Source: CAG-238 sp934277695 | GTDB taxonomy: Bacteria; Bacillota; Clostridia; Peptostreptococcales; Anaerovoracaceae | Direction of reading: 5' to 3' | Length of the DNA stretch: 64,000 nt | Assembly: GCA_934277695.1 (NCBI GenBank) | Contig: CAKQVG010000002.1 | Span: forward strand, 236,015 to 300,014 | Program-made: the position numbers and the translations under genes | Shown: positions 16,269 to 23,690 of the stretch, piece by piece | How positions within the stretch are numbered: the first letter of the stretch is position 1 | Layout of the letters: each line of letters begins with the position of its first letter | The notes under the pieces: model-generated | What the model saw: only the letters and a program-made list of their open reading frames with translations | What the model was told of the DNA's origin: nothing | The model's database searches: none

Positions 16269-17762
16269 ATGAGTAAGAAAAAGAAATTATTTACATTGTT
16301 CTTGGCATTGACCGTGGTATTTACCATGTGCTTTGCCGCAGTTCCGGCGTACGCAGCATCCGGAACCGCAATCACGAATGCCGACGAACTCAAGGCGATG
16401 AGTGCAAACGGCAATTATTATCTGGCGAACGACATCGAAGTCCCTGCCAATCTGATCCTGTTCACAAGCTATGATGCGCCGTTCACCGGCACCTTGGACG
16501 GCAACGGTCACACGATCAAAGGCTATACCTACACCGCAAGCGCAGACTGGACTGAGCAGGCAGCATTGTTTGGCTACGCGAAAAACGCGACCTTCAAAAA
16601 CCTGAAGATGACGGAGGTCAACATCAGTCTCAATCAAGCAGGCACCGTAGCTGCATTGGTTGCAGCTTCCGAGAACTGTAAATTCACCGATATCAGTGTT
16701 TCCGGCAAAATTGTCGGCAAATCTTTGAATACAGCCGCAGGCATCGTTGCTTACAGCTATGAAGGCGGCACGCTGACAAACTGCAAAAACAGCGCGGACA
16801 TTACAATTACCAACGCTGACGAAGGAAGCGAGGCTGCAGGGGTTGCCGGCTTCATCGGCTCGGCAGGTTCCATGAAAAACTGCTCCAACAGCGGTAAAAT
16901 CAGCATCAGCGGCAGCATCGAGGCATCGTCGATCAGCGCAGCAGGCGTTGTGCTCGGCGTTGGAAAGGCAACCTCCTGTAAAAACTCCGGCAAGATCAGC
17001 GTGTCGGCGATCGGAAGCGGAAGCATGAACGACGAGTGTGTTGCTGCAGGGGTTGCAGTTGAAGCCGATACCGCAGTTTCCTGCAGCAATACCGGTAAGG
17101 TCAGCATGAACGCGGCCGTCGAAGCCATAGACCCGCACCGGGTAGGTGGTGTCTTTGGCGCGGTAACCAAATCGGCAAGCAAATGCTACAACAAGGGCGC
17201 AGTCAGCTTCAGCGGCAAATCCTACCGGGGTCTTTATGTCGGCGGACTCGGTGCATATCTCCCGAAAGTCAGCCAGTCCTACAACAAAGGCGCTGTCACT
17301 GTAAAAATGTCCAGCGTGAAGAAAACAGAGGAAAATAAGATCGGCGGCGTCTGCGGCGACACTGTAGATATGCGTAACTGCTACAACACAGGCAGCGTAA
17401 CGGTAACAGGCAAAGCTTTCGTCGGCGGCATTTCCGGCTACGCACACCCTTGGGGCGAGAAAGTCGTAAACAATTACAACACCGGCAAGGTCAAAGCCTC
17501 CACAAAGGGTGCGTTCAAAGGACAAGTCATCGGTGGTTATGAAGGCGCAGAGATGCCACAGAAGCGCAACATCTACGATAACTACTACACCGGTTCCGGC
17601 AAGGCTTACGGCTGGGGATTTGTTACCTGGAAGGATTGGGTCGCTAAGGCAAGCAAGGTTTCCTCCATCAAAGCGGCAAACTGCCCGAAATTAAGCTCCA
17701 AATACTGGACGTATTCCTCCAAGTACGGCAGAATGATCCTCAAAAATAACAAAGAAAAATAA
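16269..17762 (+). CDS. Secreted beta-helix/GLUG-type repeat protein, copy 1
   Basis: A 497-residue exported protein. Residues 1-29 are a signal peptide (lysine-rich start, hydrophobic core, cleavage near AYA). Next comes ITNADELKAM, then a YYLANDIEV and GTLDGNGHTIKGY segment typical of GLUG/right-handed beta-helix surface proteins. About nine imperfect 35-45-residue repeats follow, each with a C-x-N-x-G-x-V/I core (NCSNSGKISISG, KCYNKGAVSFSG, NCYNTGSVTVTG). It ends in a basic KYWTYSSKYGRMILKNNKEK tail. No sortase motif, S-layer domain or catalytic residues were recognised. First of three tandem paralogues; a role in adhesion or glycan binding is a guess. Confidence 0.8.
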   Translation: MSKKKKLFTLFLALTVVFTMCFAAVPAYAASGTAITNADELKAMSANGNYYLANDIEVPANLILFTSYDAPFTGTLDGNGHTIKGYTYTASADWTEQAALFGYAKNATFKNLKMTEVNISLNQAGTVAALVAASENCKFTDISVSGKIVGKSLNTAAGIVAYSYEGGTLTNCKNSADITITNADEGSEAAGVAGFIGSAGSMKNCSNSGKISISGSIEASSISAAGVVLGVGKATSCKNSGKISVSAIGSGSMNDECVAAGVAVEADTAVSCSNTGKVSMNAAVEAIDPHRVGGVFGAVTKSASKCYNKGAVSFSGKSYRGLYVGGLGAYLPKVSQSYNKGAVTVKMSSVKKTEENKIGGVCGDTVDMRNCYNTGSVTVTGKAFVGGISGYAHPWGEKVVNNYNTGKVKASTKGAFKGQVIGGYEGAEMPQKRNIYDNYYTGSGKAYGWGFVTWKDWVAKASKVSSIKAANCPKLSSKYWTYSSKYGRMILKNNKEK

Positions 17763-17807
17763 GAAAACGAAAGAAATATACACGAATAAAAAAGGAGACG
17801 GCTTATC

Positions 17808-19292
17808 ATGAGAAAAAACAGAATACTGACTGTTTTCTTAACAATTGCTGTTATATTCACCATGAGCTTTGCAGCGGTGCCTGCATACGCGGCATCGGGA
17901 ACCGCAATTACAAACGCGGACGATCTCAAGGCTATGGAAAACAACCCGAGCGGCAGCTATTATCTGGCAAACGACATCGAAGTCCCTGCCAACCTGTCAC
18001 TGTTCGCAGATTATGACCGCCCGTTCACCGGAACGCTGGACGGAAATGGACATAGAATCAAAGGTTATACCTACACGTCAAGCGAAGAATGGCTTGACGA
18101 GGTTGCACTGTTTATCTGGACGAAAAACGCGACCTTCAAGAATCTGCGCATGACCGACGTCAACATCAGCCTTAACAATGCGACCTCTGCGGCGGCACTG
18201 GCTGCTGCCGCCGAAAACACCACCTTCTCGAACATCAGCATCTCCGGTAAGATCACCGGCAAACTCCTGTATCATGCTGCAGGTATCGCTGCTTACACGG
18301 AAAGCTGCTCTATGACAGGCTGCAAAAACAGCGCTGATATTGCGGTTACCGCGGCCTCCGAAGGAAGCAGTATCGCAGGCGTTGCAGTCTCCTGCGATAC
18401 GATGAAGAACTGCACGAACAGCGGCAAGATCAGCATCAGCGGTAATATCCGAGAAGGTGGTTTTTATGCAGCGGGCATTGCCAATCGAATCGGCAAAGCT
18501 ACCGCCTGCAAGAACTCCGGTGCGGTCACTGTATCGGCGACCGGCAGCGGGCAGCAGATCGAGGTTTGCACTGCGGCCGGTGTTGCAGGTGAAGTGAAGA
18601 CAGCAGTTTCCTGCGGCAATACCGGTAAGGTCAGCATGCATGCGACTATTAAGCCCACCGGTCCGCATATAGTCGGCGGCGTCTTTGCGCATGCAGCAAA
18701 ATCAGCAAGCAAATGTTACAACAAAGGGGCGGTCAGCTACAACGGCAAATCCTACCGCGGCGTTTATGTCGGAGGAGTCAGTGGGCAAGCCCGCAAGGTC
18801 AGCCAGTCCTATAACAAAGGCTCTGTAACGCTCAAGATTCCAAGTGCCAAGAGTGCGGAACAAAACAAAGTCGGCGGAGTCTGCGGCACAGTTACGGACA
18901 TGCGTAACTGCTATAACACAGGCAGCATTACGGCAACAGGTGTGGTTTTCATCGGCGGTATTTCCGGCTACGCAAATCCTTGGGACGACAAGGTCGTATC
19001 GAACTATAATACCGGAAAGATCAAAGCCACCACGAAGGGAACTTACAAGGGACAGGTGATCGGCGGTTACGAAGGCACAGAAGTTGTGCAGAAGCGCAAT
19101 ATCTATAACAACTACTATACTGGTTCCGGCACGGGCTATGCGCCGGCTTACAGCACGCAGCATAAATATGTTGCAAAGGCTTCCAAAGTTTCTTCCATCA
19201 AGGCTGCAAACTGTCCGAAGTTAAGTTCCAAATACTGGACTTACTCCTCCAAGTACGGCAGAATGATTTTGAAGAACAATAAGGAAAAATAA
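17808..19292 (+). CDS. Secreted beta-helix/GLUG-type repeat protein, copy 2
   Basis: A 494-residue paralogue of the preceding gene, the same layout throughout: signal peptide 1-28, ITNADDLKAM, NDIEVPANLSLF, GTLDGNGHRIKGY, then repeats with the C-x-N-x-G core and the same KYWTYSSKYGR-type basic tail. It is close to copy 1 at both ends, while the central repeats differ in length and in the residues between the conserved cores. The AAAAGGAGACGGCTTATC leader before the start is nearly the same as that of copy 3. No terminator separates the copies, so they are probably co-expressed. Confidence 0.8.
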   Translation: MRKNRILTVFLTIAVIFTMSFAAVPAYAASGTAITNADDLKAMENNPSGSYYLANDIEVPANLSLFADYDRPFTGTLDGNGHRIKGYTYTSSEEWLDEVALFIWTKNATFKNLRMTDVNISLNNATSAAALAAAAENTTFSNISISGKITGKLLYHAAGIAAYTESCSMTGCKNSADIAVTAASEGSSIAGVAVSCDTMKNCTNSGKISISGNIREGGFYAAGIANRIGKATACKNSGAVTVSATGSGQQIEVCTAAGVAGEVKTAVSCGNTGKVSMHATIKPTGPHIVGGVFAHAAKSASKCYNKGAVSYNGKSYRGVYVGGVSGQARKVSQSYNKGSVTLKIPSAKSAEQNKVGGVCGTVTDMRNCYNTGSITATGVVFIGGISGYANPWDDKVVSNYNTGKIKATTKGTYKGQVIGGYEGTEVVQKRNIYNNYYTGSGTGYAPAYSTQHKYVAKASKVSSIKAANCPKLSSKYWTYSSKYGRMILKNNKEK

Positions 19293-19339
19293 CGAAGCAT
19301 AAAAGTATACATGAAGAAGGAAAAAGGAGACAGCTTATC

Positions 19340-20833
19340 ATGAGAAAAAGCAGAATATTAACTCTTTTCTTAGCGCTTGCTGTTGTATTTACCATGAGTT
19401 TTGCGGCGGTGCCTGCCTATGCAGTATCGGGAACCGCAATCACAAGCGCGGACGACCTCAAGGCCATGGAAAACAACCCGGGCGGCAGTTATTACCTGGC
19501 AAACGACATTGAAGTGCCCGCAAATCTGTCACTGTTTACGGACTCAAGAACTCCGTTCACAGGAACATTTGACGGAAACGGACATGCCATTAAGAATTAT
19601 ACTTACAGCACGACGACAGAAGATCTCATGCACGCAGGTCTGTTCTGCCGTACCAAAAATGCGTCATTTAAAAATCTGACTATGACGAATGTCAATGTTT
19701 CTGTCAAATCCGGCGGAAACTTTGCGGCACTTGTTGCATACGGTCAGGGAACTACCTTTGAAAACATTACGGTTTCCGGCAAAGTCAGCGCAAGCGGAGC
19801 AATCAACTCCTTAGGCGGCATCGTCGGCAGCTTGAATGGCGGCAGCCTCACAAAATGCACGAATAAAGCGAATGTCACTGTCACAGGCTCCATAGGCGCT
19901 GCAGCCGCAGGCGTAGTCGGATCAGCAAGCGCGAATTCAACATTGAAGAACTGCAGCAACTCCGGAGAAGTCAGCGTCAGCGGACCGATTGAATGGGGCA
20001 GAAGCTTCCGCGCAGCGGGTGTAAGCAATGTTGCAGGCACGGTGATTTCATGCAAAAATACAGGAAATGTTTCCGTAAAAACCAGCGGCAGCATGGATGG
20101 CGTTGAAAGTCTTTCCGCTGCAGGCGTTGTCGGAACATCGAGCAAGCAGATTACATCCTGCACCAATACCGGAAAGATTACCATGAACTCTACTGTTGAA
20201 GTGTCTCGCAGCATCCTGATGGGAGGCGTTGCGGCAAATGCAGAAAACGCTAAAATCACGAAATCCTGGAACAAAGGCGCAGTTACCTTTAACGGAGTTG
20301 CTGAATACGGCGCTGTTGTCGGCGGTCTCGGCGCAATCACAAGTAGTATCAGCCAGTCATGGAACAAGGGCGCAGTCAGCGCGAAAGCTACCAGAAACGA
20401 AATGGATGTTATTGCAGGAGGCTTAGCAGGAAATGCAGTAGATGTGAGAAATTCCTATAACGCAGGCTCTGTTACCTCGAGCGGCCGCGGCTATGTCGGC
20501 GGTCTCGCAGGAAACGCAGGCGTTTTCGACCACCGCATCATAAATAACTATTCCACAGGAACCGTAAAAGGCTCCAAAGGCGCGACCAAGGGTCAGTTAA
20601 TTGGAATTTACAGTGCGGGAGACGATAAGGCAAGCAACAAGATTTACAACAACTACTACACGAAGTCCGGCAAAGCTTACGGCTTCGGTTCTGTAGCGAA
20701 AAAAAGCTGGGCTGCAAAATCCCAAAAAGTTGCTTCCATCAAAGCTGGAAATTGTCCGAAACTCAGCTCGAAATACTGGACATATTCCTCCAAGTATGAT
20801 AGAATGATTCTCAAGAACAACAAAGAGAAATAA
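19340..20833 (+). CDS. Secreted beta-helix/GLUG-type repeat protein, copy 3
   Basis: A 497-residue third paralogue with the same signal peptide type (1-28), ITSADDLKAM, NDIEVPANLSLF, GTFDGNGHAIKNY and C-terminal KYWTYSSKYDRMILKNNKEK. It is the most diverged copy: several repeats have W or S where copies 1 and 2 have C (KSWNKGAVTF, QSWNKGAVSA, NSYNAGSVTS), so it has fewer cysteines. Codon choice is also somewhat more A/T-rich than in copies 1 and 2. Together the three look like a duplicated and diversifying surface-protein family. Confidence 0.8.
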   Translation: MRKSRILTLFLALAVVFTMSFAAVPAYAVSGTAITSADDLKAMENNPGGSYYLANDIEVPANLSLFTDSRTPFTGTFDGNGHAIKNYTYSTTTEDLMHAGLFCRTKNASFKNLTMTNVNVSVKSGGNFAALVAYGQGTTFENITVSGKVSASGAINSLGGIVGSLNGGSLTKCTNKANVTVTGSIGAAAAGVVGSASANSTLKNCSNSGEVSVSGPIEWGRSFRAAGVSNVAGTVISCKNTGNVSVKTSGSMDGVESLSAAGVVGTSSKQITSCTNTGKITMNSTVEVSRSILMGGVAANAENAKITKSWNKGAVTFNGVAEYGAVVGGLGAITSSISQSWNKGAVSAKATRNEMDVIAGGLAGNAVDVRNSYNAGSVTSSGRGYVGGLAGNAGVFDHRIINNYSTGTVKGSKGATKGQLIGIYSAGDDKASNKIYNNYYTKSGKAYGFGSVAKKSWAAKSQKVASIKAGNCPKLSSKYWTYSSKYDRMILKNNKEK

Positions 20834-20840
20834 CAATTAA

Positions 20841-20943
20841 ACTCGCCGCCGGGTGAGAAGCGCTAATTTAAGCGACGGATTTCGTATCGTTAGGCCTTAG
20901 AAGATACGAGGTGCGTCGCTTTTATAATACCGGAGGTATAAAA
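20841..20943 (+). promoter_or_regulatory. Structured leader RNA with alternative hairpins before EamA gene
   Basis: The 110 bases between the last beta-helix gene and the transporter can form a two-part terminator-like hairpin: AGCGACG (20871-20877) with CGTCGCT (20914-20920), and inside it CGTATC (20883-20888) with GATACG (20903-20908), followed by TTTTATA. The same AGCG can instead pair with the upstream CGCT (20861-20864). This mutually exclusive pairing is typical of riboswitches or attenuators. No known class was matched with certainty; guanidine-type riboswitches control similar small exporters and are one hypothesis. It could also simply be the cluster's terminator. Confidence 0.5.
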
Positions 20944-21369
20944 ATGTTTGCATATTATTGGCCAATCGGCTTATTGGTGCTTTCCAATGTATTTTATCAT
21001 ATCACAGCAAAATCGCTTCCGTCAGAAATGGATGCGTTTTTCAGCATGGCTGTCACCTATGTGGTGGGGGCAATCGTATCGATCGCTCTGTATCTGACAA
21101 TCGGAAACGGCGAAAGCCTCAGCACGCAGCTTTCCGGCTTGAATTGGGCACCGTTCGTGCTGGGTCTTGCAGTTGTGGGACTTGAGGTCGGAGCGATTTT
21201 CATGTACAAAGTCGGCTGGGAAGTTTCCGTGGGTAATATCGTACAGGCAATCTTCGTTGCCATCGCGCTTCTCATCGTAGGCGTGCTGATTTATAAAGAG
21301 GCTTTGACGGTTACAAAAGTGGCAGGCATTGCGGCGTGTCTTGTGGGAATCTATCTGCTGAATAAGTAG
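20944..21369 (+). CDS. Half-size EamA/DMT-family transporter
   Basis: A 141-residue membrane protein with about four to five hydrophobic helices, matching a single EamA-type half of the drug/metabolite transporter superfamily (DMT). It is longer than a classical SMR pump (about 105-110 residues) and should work as a dimer. The ATG at 20944 has CGGAGG seven bases upstream; that site itself lies inside a small ATACC/GGTAT stem. Substrate unknown. The preceding leader with alternative hairpins suggests ligand-controlled expression. A strong terminator follows at 21411-21434. Confidence 0.75.
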   Translation: MFAYYWPIGLLVLSNVFYHITAKSLPSEMDAFFSMAVTYVVGAIVSIALYLTIGNGESLSTQLSGLNWAPFVLGLAVVGLEVGAIFMYKVGWEVSVGNIVQAIFVAIALLIVGVLIYKEALTVTKVAGIAACLVGIYLLNK

Positions 21370-21410
21370 GATGCTTGTTAAAATCGCCCGTGGCGTTCAT
21401 ATGAAACAGA

Positions 21411-21434
21411 AGGAGCGGCTTGCCGCTCCTTTTT
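21411..21434. terminator. Bidirectional intrinsic terminator
   Basis: A 9-bp GC-rich stem, AGGAGCGGC with GCCGCTCCT, with a two-base loop, followed by TTTTT on the plus strand. It serves the EamA gene and probably also the convergent nuclease gene. Confidence 0.85.
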
Positions 21435-21451
21435 GCATAATAAGACAATGT

Positions 21452-22414
21452 CTATAATTTTTCAACTTCTTCACAGGATAATCCTGTGTTTTCAGCAATA
21501 ACTTCAATCGGAATTCCTGCCTGCTTGAAATTTTTCGCAATTTCGCGCTGTTTCTGCGCAGCACCAGCAGCCTCGCCCTCATAGTAGCCTGCCTTTTCGC
21601 CGTCCTCGTAGGCTTCGCGCGCGCGAATCTCCGCAAATTCTTCTACCGTAATTTCATTGAAAAGCATTCCCGTCACCTCCCGGCTGTGTTTTCGCAGAAA
21701 GTCCTCAATCAAACCCTCATCCATGCACTGCTTTACCGATGCATCGATGGCTTTCTTGAGGTCGCCGCCGTTTTCTTTGGATTCTTTCTTTATGTAGTAA
21801 AGCAGCTTGCTGTAGCCCAGCAGCGATGGACTTTTCTGCAAGATTTCATTGTCTTTATTATAGTTTAAGTTAATGAAATTTACAACCAGTTCGATGGAAT
21901 TTTCTTTTGGTGGTGCTAAAAAGCTATCGGAAAGTTTCAAAGTTTTCGTGCTCCACTTTTCGGTTCCGACATAGAATAAATAGAACTCCGGGGCAGGAAA
22001 TTGCACTAACTTACTGCCGTACAGTCCTTCCTTTCCTGCAAGGTTTTCGAGTGAGCGGCTGACATAGCCGAGACTTCGCATTGGGATATTCCAATTGATG
22101 CTGCTTTGGCACTCGGACATCACTAAATGACGCTTTTGAATGACGAAGCCGAGGTCATTATTTCGATCGACATAGAGGGCATTTTCAAGGGTGGTGTAGG
22201 TCAGCTCGGTATCGGGCGGCAGATTTTCACCTGTGATGGCGTTATAGAGTTCAATCGCTCTCTTCGGCTCGGAAAAGAGCAGGCAGAAGGTCGAATCTTT
22301 GTGGTTGCGGCGCGGTGCTTCTCCCATGCGAAGTTCGTCTGACTGTTTCGCTTTTGTGGCTGCCTTTTTGGTCTTCTGTTTTTTATTCTTCGTTTTCTTA
22401 GCTGTTTGCTTCAT
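21452..22414 (-). CDS. Rpn-family PD-(D/E)XK nuclease/transposase-like protein
   Basis: A 320-residue protein of the Rpn/YhgA-like (PD-(D/E)XK) group, known for recombination-promoting nucleases and often labelled putative transposase. Seen: a Lys-rich N-terminus (1-25), the characteristic KDSTFCLLFSEPKRAIELYN segment, and the catalytic strand region VMSECQSSINWNIPMRSLGY with the E-x-Q core. A C-terminal EGEAAGAAQKQREIAKNF helix leads to a short degenerate HTH-like end. No terminal inverted repeats or target duplications were found, so I do not call an IS element. The promoter region carries a small palindrome (22432-22446). Confidence 0.85.
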   Translation of the reverse strand: MKQTAKKTKNKKQKTKKAATKAKQSDELRMGEAPRRNHKDSTFCLLFSEPKRAIELYNAITGENLPPDTELTYTTLENALYVDRNNDLGFVIQKRHLVMSECQSSINWNIPMRSLGYVSRSLENLAGKEGLYGSKLVQFPAPEFYLFYVGTEKWSTKTLKLSDSFLAPPKENSIELVVNFINLNYNKDNEILQKSPSLLGYSKLLYYIKKESKENGGDLKKAIDASVKQCMDEGLIEDFLRKHSREVTGMLFNEITVEEFAEIRAREAYEDGEKAGYYEGEAAGAAQKQREIAKNFKQAGIPIEVIAENTGLSCEEVEKL

Positions 22415-22431
22415 GTAGTTTCCTCCTGATA

Positions 22432-22456
22432 TTACAGAATCTGTAAGATAATAATA
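22432..22456 (-). promoter_or_regulatory. Promoter and palindrome upstream of Rpn-like gene
   Basis: On the minus strand an extended -10 TGC-TATTAT (-10 hexamer at 22451-22456) is followed by the perfect palindrome TTACAG-ATT-CTGTAA (22432-22446), just before the GGAGGA ribosome site. It could be an operator or a small mRNA stem. Confidence 0.4.
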
Positions 22457-22573
22457 GCATAATATGGAAATAAATGCAATACATATACTGGGATTTCATC
22501 CAAAGAAAATTCCGACAAAATTCGACAAATGAAAGCCGAGCAGTGCTTCACCCCAAAATTGTCCAAATAATGC
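22457..22573. other. Intergenic region with Spo0A-box-like sites
   Basis: This stretch holds no ORF. It carries TTCGACAAA (22521-22529), the reverse complement of a perfect Spo0A-box core, preceded by a one-mismatch copy (22511-22519) 10 bases away, in phase on the helix. Chance occurrence is possible. Confidence 0.3.
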
Positions 22574-22629
22574 TTGACATTATATGACTACAAGTGTAAA
22601 CTAAAGACACAAAAGGGATTACAAATGTA
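22574..22629 (+). promoter_or_regulatory. Promoter with two BlaI/MecI-type operators
   Basis: TTGACA (22574-22579), 17-base spacer, TAAACT (22597-22602). Two dyads with the BlaI core TACA-N2-TGTA lie at 22589-22598 (between -35 and -10) and 22620-22629 (downstream of the start), 31 bases centre to centre, about three helical turns. Both have the extended form NNTACA-N2-TGTAAAC. This matches bla/mec operator organisation and predicts autorepression by the BlaI protein at 25123-25503. Confidence 0.8.
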
Positions 22630-22660
22630 AACGAAGAAAGAGACTGAAAGGGGAACGACT

Positions 22661-23690
22661 ATGAACTTATTCAACACCGCAATTTTGGTTACAGCGGCGG
22701 CAGCGGTAGTGCTGCTTGTGAAGCTGGCATTTGGAAACAGGATAACACCGAGGGGGCATATGCTCATGTGGATACTGGTAGCAGCGAGCGTTCTTGCTGC
22801 GCCGCTTGCGGGGATTTTGCCTGAAAGCGATTTTTCCGCTAAGACCTATCTGCCGCAGAGCCGCAACACGACAGAGACCGTGTGGGTGGAGCCGTATGAA
22901 AACTTGGATGCCAGAGGCTTTGGAATCGAGGAGCAGGGGAATTACTACACCGTGCAGAAAGACCATGTCAGCATGCAGGTGCCGTTTACGGGCAGGACGG
23001 TTGACAGCGACTTCACAGCAACGGTATCAAGAGCAAAAATTGAAAATTATGTTTGGATTGCAGGTGCAGCGGCAGTGCTTCTTCTGATGCTGGCGGGAAC
23101 GATGAAGCAAAAGCGCAGACTGAAAGTTTTGCCGTGTATGGACGATGCAAATGCGCACGCTGAGCTTGACGAACTAAAGAAACTCGTCGGAATCCGCGAT
23201 AACACGAAAATACAGATTCGAAGCGGCGCGGACTCAACCTTCCTTACATTCATGGGCGGACAATATGTAATCGCCTTAGAAAACGGATTCAGCGAGGAAG
23301 AGCAGCGGCAGGTGCTGGCGCATGAACTGACGCACCTTGCACACGGCGATTTAATCTATAATTTGATTTCGGCATTTTTCCTTGCCGCATTTTGGTGGAA
23401 CCCGGTGATTTGGCTTGCGTTCCGCAGATTCAGACGCGACATGGAAGTTTACTGCGACTACGACGCGGCGCGAAAGACAGGAGACAAGAAGGGCTATGCC
23501 GAGACTTTGGTGAGAGCAGCGGCGGGGACGGAGCGATTCATTCTCGGCACGACATCTTTTATCGGCGGAGAGAAGGAAATAAGCGCAAGAGTAAAGGCAC
23601 TGGCGGCTTTCAAGAAGCCAAAGACATGGATCGCAGTCCTCGCCGCGCTCGCGCTGATTTGCGCCTGTGTATGCTTTGTTGTAAATCCGA
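22661..23690. repeat. Duplicated M56 protease-encoding segment (matches 25523-26545)
   Basis: The 5' roughly 1 kb of the first BlaR1-like gene is nearly identical at DNA level to the 5' part of the second copy at 25523-26545; similarity drops sharply after the last membrane helix. This points to a recent duplication or ongoing gene conversion limited to the protease half. Confidence 0.85.

Noticed and set aside
20903..20920. Similarity of ACGAGGTGCGTCG to the guanidine-III riboswitch core
   Set aside because: The rest of the guanidine-III consensus is absent after this short stretch, and that class is mainly actinobacterial. I kept only the general leader hypothesis.
21452..22414. Rpn-like gene as an active insertion sequence
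   Set aside because: No terminal inverted repeats, target duplication or second transposition gene were found. Rpn-family members are often annotated transposase only by name.
22432..22446. BlaI operator before the Rpn-like gene
   Set aside because: TTACA and TGTAA halves are five bases apart, not two as in the operators before the BlaR1-like gene, so the palindrome was not assigned to BlaI.
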